64,000 nt of DNA from an uncultured Erysipelotrichaceae bacterium (GCA_945875435.1 CAMCKH010000001.1:124001-188000), one strand, 5' to 3'; shown: positions 8,556 through 18,162, counted from the first letter of the stretch. Numbers and translations: made by a program. The notes: generated from the letters alone by a model not told the origin.

Positions 8556-9920
8556 CTAACTCCCAAAAATAGTTTCCGGTCTTAATCTACAAGGGGCAGT
8601 AGATTTATTTTCACAAGCAAAATCTAAAAATTCTCCACTATATCTTGCGGCACCGAAACTCAAATGGCCATCCCAACTACTTATATAATTATCAATAGCA
8701 CTATTTTCATCATCTTGCCAATAACTTTCTTCACCAAGATATACAATTTCTACGTGTGCATGAGGACCAGTACTAGAACCACTAGATCCTACTTCACCTA
8801 TTTTTTCACCAGTATAAACTTGTGTTCCTACAGATATTGGTGTATCTAATTTCATATGACCAATAGTGATACCGTATAAACTTCCATTAACAGTAACAAC
8901 CAATCTGACCTGATTTCCTAAACCTTGAAGCATCCCACAGCTATTACCAAGCCAACCATAAGTATCGCAACCATTATAAGATTGAACCACAACACCGTTT
9001 GCTGGAGCTAAAATATCTGTACCTACACTAGCACCAAAATCCACTCCTAAATGTCTACCACCGGTATCGTAATACCAAGTTCCAGAAGTATAATACCAAT
9101 TTCCACCAATAACACTACCCCAACCAGCAGCAGTAGGCATTTTACCCACCTTACCTATGCTGTTTCTAATACTATTAATATCAGCTATTAATTGTGCACC
9201 TTGAGACATTAAATCTTCTTGATTTTTCTTTAATTCAATCACAAGTTCATCAAAAACTGCCTTTTTAATTATTAAATCTTCTTGATGATTAATAATTTGC
9301 AGTTTACTATCATCTAAATCTTTTTTATCTTTTTCTAATTTTAATTTATCAGAATTTAATTTTTTAACCAGTTCATCTAATTTTTGATTAGTGTTGTAGT
9401 CATGCGACATTATAGCTTTAATACCATTACTTCTTGAAATTAAATCATTAAAATTTTTTGCACCCATCAAAAAATCAATATACGGATTAAAACGCATACT
9501 CGGTTGCATATTAACCATTCTTTTTAAAACCTTACTTCTAATCGCGTCTACTTCTTTTTGATTTTTATCGATTTCAGCAGTAAGTTCATCAATATTTTTA
9601 GTAAGAATATTTATTCTCTCATTTAAAGCATCAATTTCAGCTTGAAGTCTATTGATTTCAATTTGAAAAGTTTTTGAATTGTTTTCAGCTTGAGCTAACT
9701 GTTTTTTAACCTCTTCAATTCTCTGATTGAAATTACTTCTTTTTTGTTGAAGATAATTCATATAGTCGCTACAAATCGCTTTATTAGCCTCAGCCTCTAA
9801 AGAAGCACAAAGATTATTATAATGAGCTTCATTACCTTCAAATTCAACAGCATAAATAGTGTTAATATTAAATAGTATTAAACACCCAATAATAAACAAT
9901 AATTTAACTATATTTTTCAT
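8556..9920 (-). CDS. coiled-coil M23 peptidoglycan hydrolase, EnvC/PcsB-like partner of FtsEX
   Basis: The 454-residue product has a signal peptide (residues 1-24, ending TIYA), a long coiled coil (about 55-250) and a LytM/M23 domain (about 285-400). The zinc ligands are all present: H290 and D294 (HLGVDF) and H387/H389 (HAHVE), with H355 as the likely catalytic base, so the enzyme should be active, unlike degenerate EnvC. It follows ftsX with a four-base overlap. By analogy to EnvC, PcsB and CwlO, the coiled coil should dock on the FtsX extracellular loop and be switched on by FtsE ATP hydrolysis. A short C-terminal extension has two cysteines. Confidence 0.92.
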   Translation of the reverse strand: MKNIVKLLFIIGCLILFNINTIYAVEFEGNEAHYNNLCASLEAEANKAICSDYMNYLQQKRSNFNQRIEEVKKQLAQAENNSKTFQIEINRLQAEIDALNERINILTKNIDELTAEIDKNQKEVDAIRSKVLKRMVNMQPSMRFNPYIDFLMGAKNFNDLISRSNGIKAIMSHDYNTNQKLDELVKKLNSDKLKLEKDKKDLDDSKLQIINHQEDLIIKKAVFDELVIELKKNQEDLMSQGAQLIADINSIRNSIGKVGKMPTAAGWGSVIGGNWYYTSGTWYYDTGGRHLGVDFGASVGTDILAPANGVVVQSYNGCDTYGWLGNSCGMLQGLGNQVRLVVTVNGSLYGITIGHMKLDTPISVGTQVYTGEKIGEVGSSGSSTGPHAHVEIVYLGEESYWQDDENSAIDNYISSWDGHLSFGAARYSGEFLDFACENKSTAPCRLRPETIFGS

Positions 9921-10819
9921 CTTCTTAATCTCAAATATTTATTTACACTTAAAAATGAACCAACAAAACCAACCAAAATACCAGTTCCTACTAAAATTAA
10001 AGATAATTCAATTACATATGGTAGTGGTTGAATTAATGAAAATAATTCAGATATAATGTATCCTTCAGTTTGTTTATATAAATAAATGTATCCAAAAATA
10101 GTTAATAATACCGGAATTAATGAACCTATAATTCCAATTATAACTCCTTCAACCAAGAAAGGAGCAGTAACATAACCATTTCTAGCACCTACATTTCTCA
10201 TTATCCAAATTTCATCAGCTCTTGCAGATATTGTGATTTTAATAGTGTTATAAACCAGATATATAGCTAAAGAACAAAGGGAAATAACTAAAGCTAAACC
10301 AATTATTCTGATGTTATTTAAAATTTCAACTAGTTTTCTTGAAGAAACTCCACCATAATTAGTATCAAATACTCCTTCAATTCCTAAAATATGAACACTT
10401 ATCTCTTCTAACATTCTAGCATCTTGTATTTCGACCATAAAACTCTCATGAAAAGGATTTGAATCTTCATAAGATTTGAATAGTTCTTTTTGTTCTTCAA
10501 AATAAGTATCAATGTAATATTGATATTCTTCTTCTTTGGTGTGATGAGTTATATTCACAACACCGTAAATTTTAGAAATTTCCTCTCTAATTCTCTTTAA
10601 ATCAGCTTCACTTTCATTTTCATATTTTACTAAAACACTGATTTTTAAAGACCCTTCTATTTTTTCACTTACTTTTTGAAGATTAGTAGTTATAATTAAA
10701 AACAATGATATTAATAAAAGAGTTATCATAACTGCACTTATACTAGAAAAACTTAATCCAGCATGCCTAAAAACTCCTAAAATTCCTTCTTTAAGATGTC
10801 TTTTAAATCTTCTAAACAT
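9917..10819 (-). CDS. ftsX: cell-division ABC transporter permease FtsX
   Basis: The 300-residue protein has four membrane segments, one near residues 20-45 and three after residue 170, and a large extracellular loop between the first two, as expected for FtsX. The C-terminal part carries the FtsX/MacB core. With FtsE it forms a type VII ABC mechanotransmitter that activates a peptidoglycan hydrolase outside the cell. The next gene encodes a coiled-coil M23 enzyme, the expected partner. The start overlaps ftsE by eight bases. Confidence 0.95.
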   Translation of the reverse strand: MFRRFKRHLKEGILGVFRHAGLSFSSISAVMITLLLISLFLIITTNLQKVSEKIEGSLKISVLVKYENESEADLKRIREEISKIYGVVNITHHTKEEEYQYYIDTYFEEQKELFKSYEDSNPFHESFMVEIQDARMLEEISVHILGIEGVFDTNYGGVSSRKLVEILNNIRIIGLALVISLCSLAIYLVYNTIKITISARADEIWIMRNVGARNGYVTAPFLVEGVIIGIIGSLIPVLLTIFGYIYLYKQTEGYIISELFSLIQPLPYVIELSLILVGTGILVGFVGSFLSVNKYLRLRR

Positions 10820-11498
10820 TTTTAACTCCTTTAAAAATCATATCCCTAGTTATATGACCTTGTTCTAATGAAATTGTTCTTTTTGGTCTTTTTTTAACGA
10901 TAATAAAATCATGAGTTACCATTAAAATAGTAGTTTTTTCTTCAATATTTATTTTTTCCAACAACGTAATGATTTCATCGCTCATTTTAGGATCTAAATT
11001 ACCAGTAGGTTCATCAGCAATTAAAATTTTAGGTTTATTCGCGATTGCTCTAGCGATCGCAACACGTTGTTGTTGCCCACCAGATAATTGATCAGGAAAA
11101 CTATTAGCTTTATCATTGAGTCCTACTAATTTCAAAACTTCTCTAACTCTAGAAATTATCTCTTCTGGTTTCTTATCAACAACTTCCAAAGCGTATGCTA
11201 CATTTTCATATACTGTCTTACTTTTCAAAAGACGGTAATCTTGAAAAACAACACCTATATTTCTTCTGTATAGAGGAACTTTATTATGTTTTAAAATCCC
11301 TACATTAACTTTATTTACTTCAACTAAACCTTTTGTCGGAATTTCTTCACCATTTAAAAGTTTAATCAAAGTAGATTTACCACTTCCTGTAGAACCAGTT
11401 ATATATACAAATTCTCCGCTTTTTATAAATAAATTGATATTATTTAAAGCATGAGTTCCGTTTTTATAAACCTTTGAAACATTTTCTATTTTAATCAT
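10812..11498 (-). CDS. ftsE: cell-division ATPase FtsE
   Basis: The 228-residue ATPase has Walker A (GSTGSGKST), Q-loop (VVFQDYRLL), ABC signature (LSGGQQQRVAIARA), Walker B (ILIADEPTGNLD) and H-loop (MVTHD). The Q-loop and length are typical of FtsE. It pairs with FtsX downstream. The ribosome binding site is GAAGGT about seven bases before the ATG, and the upstream YitT gene ends only three bases before, so it is probably cotranscribed with it. A 29-base segment at 11047-11075 encoding the signature is identical to one in the ABC ATPase at 14948. Confidence 0.95.
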   Translation of the reverse strand: MIKIENVSKVYKNGTHALNNINLFIKSGEFVYITGSTGSGKSTLIKLLNGEEIPTKGLVEVNKVNVGILKHNKVPLYRRNIGVVFQDYRLLKSKTVYENVAYALEVVDKKPEEIISRVREVLKLVGLNDKANSFPDQLSGGQQQRVAIARAIANKPKILIADEPTGNLDPKMSDEIITLLEKINIEEKTTILMVTHDFIIVKKRPKRTISLEQGHITRDMIFKGVKNV

Positions 11499-11501
11499 TT
11501 A

Positions 11502-12368
11502 TCAATTACCTTCTATCTTAATATTATCTAAATTTCTCACAAAACTAAAACCTTCGCCCTTAACTTCGTAAACATCACTAACTATAATAAAAGCATGTTC
11601 ATCGTGTTTGTGAATTAATTCAATTGTATTTTGGTATTGTTTATCAAAAATAATACACATGATTTTTTTCTTATTAATTGCAGAATAACCACCATATATA
11701 TCATAAATAGTAGTTCCTCTTTCTAATTTTTCTTGAATATCATTGTTGATAGCTTCCCATTTGTCAGAAATTATTTCTATTTTTTTACTTTTTATAGCAT
11801 TTAAAGTTACGGTTTTTTCAACCACAAAAACAAACACCATACACACCAAGAAACCCATAAGTGCTTTTTCAATACCTTCAAAAATTATTCCAGTAAAAAT
11901 TAAAGTACCATCAATTACCAAAAACCATATTGAAGTTTTAATTTTAGTTAGTTTATGTAAAATTAACGGAGGTATATCCATCCCCCCACTACTACCATTA
12001 ACCATAATGGTAAGTCCTAAGCCAAACCCACTCAAAATACCTCCATATATAGCAGATAATAGTGGATCAATCGCAATATTTAATTTTATATTTTCAAACA
12101 AATAAAAAAATGCTGGGAAAGTTATTGTGCTAAATAAAGTTTTTTTAGCAAAATCAAAACCTAAAATAATAAACCCTAAAATAAACATTAAAAACGAGAA
12201 AATCGACACAAAAAGTGATTTATCAATTTCAATAAAATGACTAAATACAATATAAAGGGTGCTAGTTCCACCACTTACAATATTATGAGGGAGAATAAAA
12301 TAAACAATTCCCGCTGTTAAAATTAAATTACCAATAGTTAAATATAAATACTCTCTTATTTTTTTCAT
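11502..12368 (-). CDS. YitT/DUF161 family membrane protein with DUF2179 domain
   Basis: The 288-residue protein has about five to six membrane segments in the first 190 residues (GGTSTLYIV, GGMDIPPLIL glycine-rich loops typical of YitT_membrane) and a soluble C-terminal DUF2179 domain (about 205-285). The family is widespread in Bacillota and its transport role is not established. It lies upstream of ftsE by three bases. A TATAAT is ten bases before the ATG, and an AAAGGT directly abuts the ATG, so translation initiation here is not of the standard form. Confidence 0.85.
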   Translation of the reverse strand: MKKIREYLYLTIGNLILTAGIVYFILPHNIVSGGTSTLYIVFSHFIEIDKSLFVSIFSFLMFILGFIILGFDFAKKTLFSTITFPAFFYLFENIKLNIAIDPLLSAIYGGILSGFGLGLTIMVNGSSGGMDIPPLILHKLTKIKTSIWFLVIDGTLIFTGIIFEGIEKALMGFLVCMVFVFVVEKTVTLNAIKSKKIEIISDKWEAINNDIQEKLERGTTIYDIYGGYSAINKKKIMCIIFDKQYQNTIELIHKHDEHAFIIVSDVYEVKGEGFSFVRNLDNIKIEGN

Positions 12369-12405
12369 ACCTTTTATAATTATAGTATATTTTTTTATTA
12401 TTAAA

Positions 12406-12429
12406 AAGATGTATATTTTAATACATCTT
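12406..12429 (-). terminator. intrinsic terminator overlapping the end of glyA
   Basis: A nine-base-pair stem (12406-12414 with 12421-12429) closes a six-base loop and is followed on the minus strand by a T-rich tract. The upstream arm is formed by the last codons of glyA and the stop codon lies in the loop region. Confidence 0.75.
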
Positions 12430-13635
12430 AAATTTTGAATTCAATTCAATTATTTCTTTTTTAATTCTAGTTTTTAAATCAACATCTTTAGGATTTTTTA
12501 AAACTTGAACAATATAATTTGCGATTTTCTTGAACTCTTCTTCCTTAAAACCTTTGGTAGTCATAGCAGCGGTTCCTAATCTGATACCACTAGTAATCAT
12601 CGGTTTTAAAGGGTCATTAGGGATAGCATTTTTATTGCAGGTAATATTAACTTCATCTAAAACTTCTTCAGCTTCTTTTCCTGTTATATTAAAATTTGTT
12701 AAGTCTATTAACACTAAGTGATTTTCAGTTCCGCCACTCACAATTCTTAATCCTGATTTTTCTAATTCATTAGCTAAAGTCTTACAATTCTTAACAACCT
12801 GTTTTTGATATTCTATGAATTCTGGTTGCAAAGCTTCGTGGAAACATTGAGCTTTAGCAGCGATTATATGCATTAAAGGACCGCCTTGTATTCCAGGGAA
12901 TACAGCTCTATCAACTTGTTTTGCAAATTCCTGTTTACAAAGAATAATACCTCCCCTTGGACCTCTTAGTGTCTTATGGGTTGTGCTAGTAACAATATCA
13001 GCGTAAGGAATTGGGCTAGGATGTATTTTTGCAGCTACAAGTCCAGCTATATGTGCCATATCCACCATCAAATAAGCTCCAACCTCATCTGCTATTTCTC
13101 TAAATTTTTTAAAATCTATTACTTTAGAATAAGCACTTGCACCCGCAACTATCATTTTAGGTTTAAATTCTTTAGCTATTTTTAAAATTTCATCATAATC
13201 TAATTCTTCCGTTTCAGCATTTAAACCGTATGTTTTTGCTTCAAATAGTTGCCCACTGAAACTCAAAACATAACCGTGAGTTAAATGTCCACCAGCTTTT
13301 AAATCCATACCTAAAATACGATCATTAGGTTTTAAAACAGACATATAAGCAGCCATATTTGCACTAGATCCGCTATGAGGTTGTACATTGACATGTTCAG
13401 CTTGATATAATTCTTTTAATAAGTTTTTCGCAAGTTCTTCAACCTCATCTATATATTTACAACCACCATAATATCTTTTATCAGGATATCCTTCAGCATA
13501 TTTATTAGTTAAAATAGTTCCGGTAACCTTTAAAATATCTTTACTTACAAAATTTTCAGAAGCAATAAGCTCTATATTTTCTTCTTGTCTATTAAGTTCA
13601 CCTTGAATAGCTTTTTCTAATTCTATATTAATCAT
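12418..13635 (-). CDS. glyA: serine hydroxymethyltransferase
   Basis: The 405-residue enzyme shows SHMT hallmarks: [21 protein letters not shown] near the N-terminus, and the PLP lysine in [13 protein letters not shown]. It interconverts serine and glycine with tetrahydrofolate, supplying one-carbon units. It overlaps tsaC by eight bases with a strong GGAGGT ribosome binding site. The tsaC-glyA order is common in Bacillota. Confidence 0.97.
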   Translation of the reverse strand: MINIELEKAIQGELNRQEENIELIASENFVSKDILKVTGTILTNKYAEGYPDKRYYGGCKYIDEVEELAKNLLKELYQAEHVNVQPHSGSSANMAAYMSVLKPNDRILGMDLKAGGHLTHGYVLSFSGQLFEAKTYGLNAETEELDYDEILKIAKEFKPKMIVAGASAYSKVIDFKKFREIADEVGAYLMVDMAHIAGLVAAKIHPSPIPYADIVTSTTHKTLRGPRGGIILCKQEFAKQVDRAVFPGIQGGPLMHIIAAKAQCFHEALQPEFIEYQKQVVKNCKTLANELEKSGLRIVSGGTENHLVLIDLTNFNITGKEAEEVLDEVNITCNKNAIPNDPLKPMITSGIRLGTAAMTTKGFKEEEFKKIANYIVQVLKNPKDVDLKTRIKKEIIELNSKFKMY

Positions 13636-14233
13636 TTAATACCTCCTCTATCATTTCTTTAGTTATAATACCTTCTCTGATAATTTTCTTATTAATAGTA
13701 TCGTATATTGTGCTTGAAACTTCACTTTTAGCATCTTCAGCTACGATCAAATCAATTTTACCATTAAATTTTTCTATTATCTCAGAAAATTTCATAATTG
13801 ATGGTTCATTTGATATATTGCAACTGGTAACTAGTAATGGTTGTTTTAATTTATTTAATAAATTCAAGATAAAATCATCATCCGGTATCCTGATAGCCAA
13901 GGTATCAAATCCGTTTGAAATAGTGTAATCAATCTCATTTTTTTTCTTAAAAATATATGTCAATGGACCTTTTTTAAACTTATTAAGTAATTTATAATCA
14001 TCATTATTTAAGTCGCATATTTTTTCAATCATTGAAACATCACTGCACATTACAGGTATCGGTTTATGTTTATCTCTATTTTTTAATTCTTTAATTCTAT
14101 TCAAGCTATCAAAATCATTAAAAAGACAACCTAAACCAAAAACAGTATCGGTTGGAAAAGCTAGTATCTTTTTTCCTTTTTTAATTTCTTCAACTATCAA
14201 ATCTAAATCTTTTTTTAAAAATATTCTACTCAT
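13628..14233 (-). CDS. tsaC: threonylcarbamoyl-AMP synthase (Sua5/YciO/YrdC)
   Basis: The 201-residue protein has the YrdC fold motifs: [31 protein letters not shown] and [10 protein letters not shown]. It makes threonylcarbamoyl-AMP from threonine, bicarbonate and ATP for t6A37 in tRNA. It lacks the C-terminal Sua5 domain, so it is the short TsaC form. The ATG has no Shine-Dalgarno; TATAAT lies eight bases upstream. Confidence 0.92.
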   Translation of the reverse strand: MSRIFLKKDLDLIVEEIKKGKKILAFPTDTVFGLGCLFNDFDSLNRIKELKNRDKHKPIPVMCSDVSMIEKICDLNNDDYKLLNKFKKGPLTYIFKKKNEIDYTISNGFDTLAIRIPDDDFILNLLNKLKQPLLVTSCNISNEPSIMKFSEIIEKFNGKIDLIVAEDAKSEVSSTIYDTINKKIIREGIITKEMIEEVLND

Positions 14234-14241
14234 TCAATAAA

Positions 14242-14270
14242 ATTATACTCTTTATAAGTTATAATGTATA
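14242..14270 (-). promoter_or_regulatory. leaderless-type promoter of tsaC-glyA
   Basis: On the minus strand TATACA (14265-14270), a 17-base spacer and TATAAT (14242-14247) precede the tsaC ATG by eight bases. No Shine-Dalgarno sequence fits between them. Confidence 0.6.
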
Positions 14271-14301
14271 TATATTATTGTATAAATGAGAGGTGTTAAG
14301 A

Positions 14302-14898
14302 TTGATTTTTATAAAAGAAGAAACTAGCGATACACTTGTGATTTCAAAATCAAAATTTATAACCTATTTAAAAAGATGTAAAGATGAAAATGAATATAAA
14401 GATTTTTTAAACACAATTAGAAAAAAACATTATGATGCTAATCACTGTTGTAGTGCATTTATTAGCCACAATATCCAAAAAACAAATGACGATAAAGAAC
14501 CGAGTAGAACCGCAGGTGTACCTATTTTAAATGCTATTATAAATGAAAAAGTAAATGAATGTGCAGTTATTGTAGTAAGATATTTTGGCGGTATAAAGTT
14601 AGGTGCAAGCAATCTTGCAAGAACCTACAACCTTGCGGCTAGCCAAGCCATCAAAAAAGCAAAAAAAATTAAAGAAGAATTAATAGATACATATAGTTTT
14701 CAAATTAAATATGAAGATTATAATAAAATTTCTAATTTTTTCAATAAAAATAATATTGAGTTTGATAGTGTTTATGATTTAAATATAGAAATTAATTTTT
14801 ATAGCAAAAACGATATACAAACCATGATAAAAGATATATTAAAAAAAGATATTGAAATTAAAAAAATAGGACAAAAAATCATAAAATTCGATATATAA
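14302..14898 (+). CDS. YigZ/IMPACT family protein
   Basis: The product is 198 residues from a TTG start. The N-terminal UPF0029 domain is clear (KSKFITYL, EPSRTAGVPIL, VVRYFGGIKLGASNLARTY), followed by a smaller C-terminal DUF1949 domain. Homologues bind or act on nucleic acids or ribosomes, but the function is not settled. I chose TTG at 14302 because AGAGGTG (14289-14295) lies six bases before it; a GTG at 14293 is inside that ribosome binding site. The gene is divergent from tsaC and its TATAAT is at 14260-14265. Confidence 0.85.
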   Translation: MIFIKEETSDTLVISKSKFITYLKRCKDENEYKDFLNTIRKKHYDANHCCSAFISHNIQKTNDDKEPSRTAGVPILNAIINEKVNECAVIVVRYFGGIKLGASNLARTYNLAASQAIKKAKKIKEELIDTYSFQIKYEDYNKISNFFNKNNIEFDSVYDLNIEINFYSKNDIQTMIKDILKKDIEIKKIGQKIIKFDI

Positions 14899-14921
14899 TA
14901 GACTGATTTAATTATTTTTAA

Positions 14922-14942
14922 TATAATTAAGATGTCAAGGAG
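14922..14942 (+). promoter_or_regulatory. promoter -10 and ribosome binding site of the ABC importer operon
   Basis: TATAAT at 14922-14927 is followed by a short leader with AAGGAG at 14937-14942, five bases before the ATG. This operon therefore has a normal leader, in contrast to many others in the window. Confidence 0.6.
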
Positions 14943-14947
14943 TAGAT

Positions 14948-15985
14948 ATGCAGGTAAACTTAAAAAATGTAACAAAAAAATTTAATGATTTTAAAGCTGT
15001 TAATAACTTTACTTTAACTTTTGAAGAAGGTGAATTAATTTGTCTTTTAGGCCCTAGTGGTTGTGGTAAAAGCACTCTTTTAAATATGATAAGCGGAATT
15101 ATTCCTGTAACAGAGGGAAAGATTTTTTTTGATGATAGAGATGTAACTAATTTAGCACCACAGCACAGAGAGATAGGATTAGTATTTCAAAATTATGCAC
15201 TATATCCTCATATGAGTGTATTAGAAAATATTAGTTTTCCATTAGAAATTAAAAAAGTAGAGAAAAAAGAAAGAGAAGCACTTGCTGTTGAGATGGCTAA
15301 ATTAGTAAAAGTGGATACTTTATTAGACCGCAAACCAGCAGAACTTTCAGGAGGTCAACAACAACGTGTTGCGATCGCTAGAGCTTTAATCAAAAAACCA
15401 AAAATATTGCTTTTAGATGAGCCGTTGAGTAATTTAGACGCCAGATTAAGATTGGAAATGAGAGAGGAAATTAGAAGGATTCAACAAGAAACAAAGGTAA
15501 CTACTATCTTCGTAACTCACGACCAAGAAGAAGCAATGTCAATAAGTGATAAAATAGTCTTAATGAAAGATGGGGTTTTAATGCAAGTAGATAAACCTCA
15601 GGTACTTTATGATAATCCACTTAAAGAATTTGTATCTACATTTTTAGGAAATCCTCCTATAAATACAATTAAAGGTAATTATAATAATGGTTTTTTTGAA
15701 TATAATAATCAAAAAATAAAATTAAACTACCACACTAACGAAGAAATAACTCTAGCTATCAGACCAGAAGCTATTGACTTTGATGAAGAAAATTACGATT
15801 TTAAAGCTGTAATCAAAGAAAGATTTAAAATAGGAAAAGAAGAGTTATTAATGCTTCAATTCAATGACTTATTATTAAGAACTTACGCAACTGATGAATT
15901 AAATAAAAATGTTGGTGACGAAATCGGACTTAAATTAAAAAACAAAGGTGTATTTATTTTTGATAATAAGGGTGATAGAAAATGA
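14948..15985 (+). CDS. carbohydrate-type ABC transporter ATPase (UgpC/MsmX/MalK family)
   Basis: The 345-residue protein has Walker A (GPSGCGKST), Q-loop (VFQNYALYPHM), signature (LSGGQQQRVAIARA), Walker B (LLLDEPLSNLD) and H-loop (VTHDQEEA), then a C-terminal MOBE/TOBE-type regulatory domain (about 235-340). This layout is typical of CUT1 sugar or glycerol-3-phosphate importers. It is followed directly by two permease genes, the first overlapping by four bases. The substrate is unknown. Confidence 0.93.
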   Translation: MQVNLKNVTKKFNDFKAVNNFTLTFEEGELICLLGPSGCGKSTLLNMISGIIPVTEGKIFFDDRDVTNLAPQHREIGLVFQNYALYPHMSVLENISFPLEIKKVEKKEREALAVEMAKLVKVDTLLDRKPAELSGGQQQRVAIARALIKKPKILLLDEPLSNLDARLRLEMREEIRRIQQETKVTTIFVTHDQEEAMSISDKIVLMKDGVLMQVDKPQVLYDNPLKEFVSTFLGNPPINTIKGNYNNGFFEYNNQKIKLNYHTNEEITLAIRPEAIDFDEENYDFKAVIKERFKIGKEELLMLQFNDLLLRTYATDELNKNVGDEIGLKLKNKGVFIFDNKGDRK

Positions 15986-16875
15986 GTAGGCAACAGTTTA
16001 GTTTAAACAATAAAATAGAACCTATCCTATACTTATCACCATTCTTCTTCGGTTTAATAATTTGGACTTTATACCCTTTTATAAATGTGTTGCTGATATC
16101 ATTTAAAGAAAATTATAATTTACTTACTGGTAGTTATAAAAATTTAGGATTAGGAAATTACATCTATGTATTAAATAATTTAAAATTTTTAAATGCATTG
16201 AGAAATACTGGTATTTATGTAATATTCACGGTTCCAATATCTACATTTTTAGCTTTAATATTCGCAAACTTATTAAACCAAAAATTAAAAGGAATCGCAT
16301 TATTTCAAACCGCATACTTCCTACCTTTAGTAACTAGTGCTACCGCAATTGGTCTTGTGTGGAAATTAATGTTTAACACTAACTTTGGTGCAATAAATCA
16401 AATACTAAGTTATCTAAATATATCCCCTATTCATTGGTTGGATTATCCAAAAAACAATATTTATACTTTAATAATTTTTGGGGTTTGGAATATTTTACCC
16501 TTCACCATAATATTATTACTTAGTGGTTTACAAAACATTAACCCTTTATACTATACGGTCGCAAAATTAGATGGGGCTAGTGATTTTAAAATTTTTAGAA
16601 GAATAACAATACCACTACTTTCTCCAACAATTGGATTAGTATTAATAATCAATACTATTTCTACATCAAAGGTATATAGCGAACTATTCCCTATTTTTAG
16701 TGGAAGACCTGGTATTGCTGATAATTTATATACAGTAGTCTATTATATTTATGATTTATTTTATGTAAAATGGGATTTAGGAAAAGCAGCTGCAGCTAGC
16801 GTTATTTTATTTTTAATCTTATTTGCTTTAACTTTATCACAACTACAAATACAAAAGAAATGGAAGCATTATTAA
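15982..16875 (+). CDS. ABC importer permease, UgpA/MalF-like
   Basis: The 297-residue membrane protein has about six helices and the EAA-loop signature in degenerate form (AKLDGASDFKIFRRITIPLLSP read as DGASDFKIFRRITIP), which contacts the ATPase. It is the first of a paired CUT1 permease set. It begins with an ATGA overlap to the ATPase gene. Confidence 0.92.
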   Translation: MSRQQFSLNNKIEPILYLSPFFFGLIIWTLYPFINVLLISFKENYNLLTGSYKNLGLGNYIYVLNNLKFLNALRNTGIYVIFTVPISTFLALIFANLLNQKLKGIALFQTAYFLPLVTSATAIGLVWKLMFNTNFGAINQILSYLNISPIHWLDYPKNNIYTLIIFGVWNILPFTIILLLSGLQNINPLYYTVAKLDGASDFKIFRRITIPLLSPTIGLVLIINTISTSKVYSELFPIFSGRPGIADNLYTVVYYIYDLFYVKWDLGKAAAASVILFLILFALTLSQLQIQKKWKHY

Positions 16876-16876
16876 T

Positions 16877-17698
16877 ATGAAAACGATAAAGAATTCAACT
16901 ATATATTTATTATTATTTCTAGGAGCTATTTTGATGGTTTTCCCTTTCTTTTACATGATAACCACTGCTCTTAAAACACCTCAAGAATTAACCGCATTTC
17001 CTCCTGTTTGGATACCTAAAAATATCTTTAATTTAGAAAATTTTAAATTAGCTTTAAAAGAAGCACCATTCTTAATCTATTTCTTAAATAGTGTAATTGT
17101 TACTATATGTTGTGTAGTAATAACTGGATTTACAACTATTGTAGCAGCGTTTGCTTTCAGTAGATTGAAATTTTTTGGTAGAGATTTAATTTTCTCATTA
17201 CTGCTATCATTAATGATGGTTCCCTTTGAAATGCTGATTATTACTAATTTTCAAACAATGGTAAGATTAAAACTCACAAACACTTTAATAGCTTTAATAA
17301 TACCATTTACTTCATCTATATTTTATACCTATATTTTAAGAAATTTCTTTTTAAGTATACCAGATTCTTTATATTATAGTGCTAGAATAGATGGTGCTAG
17401 TAATTGGAAATATCTTTGGAGAATAATGGTTCCTATCGCAAAACCTAGTTTATTCACCATAATGCTTTTAAATGCAATAAATTGTTGGAATTCATTTGTT
17501 TGGACAATGCTTGTTATAAACAATGATAACTTCAGAACTCTTCCTTTGGGTATTTATAAATTTTCAAGTGAAGGTGGTGCTGACTTTGAACTCATAATGG
17601 CAGGTAGCACTTTAATAGTTCTTCCAATGATCATCTTATTTTTATTCGCTAGAAAATATATTGTATCAGGAGTAAGTAGAGGGGGTCTTAAAGGATGA
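16877..17698 (+). CDS. ABC importer permease, UgpE/MalG-like
   Basis: The 273-residue permease has six predicted helices and the EAA-type loop ARIDGASNWKYLWRIMVP. It pairs with the preceding permease in a CUT1 importer. It ends in the GG-rich VSRGGLKG tail seen in MalG/UgpE. No gene for a substrate-binding lipoprotein is found before or after the set. Confidence 0.92.
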   Translation: MKTIKNSTIYLLLFLGAILMVFPFFYMITTALKTPQELTAFPPVWIPKNIFNLENFKLALKEAPFLIYFLNSVIVTICCVVITGFTTIVAAFAFSRLKFFGRDLIFSLLLSLMMVPFEMLIITNFQTMVRLKLTNTLIALIIPFTSSIFYTYILRNFFLSIPDSLYYSARIDGASNWKYLWRIMVPIAKPSLFTIMLLNAINCWNSFVWTMLVINNDNFRTLPLGIYKFSSEGGADFELIMAGSTLIVLPMIILFLFARKYIVSGVSRGGLKG

Positions 17699-18141
17699 AA
17701 TTATATTTAGCTGGTTCACTATTTAATGAAGCTGAAGTTGCTCAAAGAAAAAAAGAAGGAATAATACTTAGGGAAATATTTGAAAATTTAAAAATTTTTA
17801 ACCCTATCGATCAACCATTCAACGAAGATAAACAAACCCTACCTACCCCTTTAACAATATTTGAATCTGATACCAAAGAAGTTATTGATGCTGATATCTT
17901 TATTGCAGATATTACCAATGAAGATCCTGGCGTAATGGTAGAATTAGGAATCGCAATCGCAACCAACACCAAAATAATCATCGCGATAAATTCCGATATT
18001 AGATTAAAAAGTGCTAATAAATATCAAATACCTAGTTACAGTATCAATCATTATGTATTGGGTGGCATTGAAAAATATGGTCATCTTGTTTACTCTTTTG
18101 AAGAAGCTGTTGAATTATTAAAAAAATTAATCAAAAATTGA
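17695..18141 (+). CDS. nucleoside 2-deoxyribosyltransferase family protein
   Basis: The 148-residue protein matches the NDT/COG3613 fold: MKLYLAGSLFNEAE at the start, a DADIFIADITNEDPG segment and the catalytic-type glutamate in VMVELGIA. These enzymes swap or hydrolyse bases on deoxyribonucleosides. It overlaps the second permease by four bases (ATGA), so it belongs to the importer operon and may act on what is imported, for example a nucleoside; this is inference. Confidence 0.85.
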   Translation: MKLYLAGSLFNEAEVAQRKKEGIILREIFENLKIFNPIDQPFNEDKQTLPTPLTIFESDTKEVIDADIFIADITNEDPGVMVELGIAIATNTKIIIAINSDIRLKSANKYQIPSYSINHYVLGGIEKYGHLVYSFEEAVELLKKLIKN

Positions 18142-18162
18142 TTAATTTTTTTTATTAAATGA

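Noticed and set aside
11053-15378. GCGATCGC as a HIP1-like dispersed repeat
   Set aside because: I noted it only in the two ABC ATPase signature regions, where it encodes the same peptide, so a dispersed repeat family is not supported by this window.
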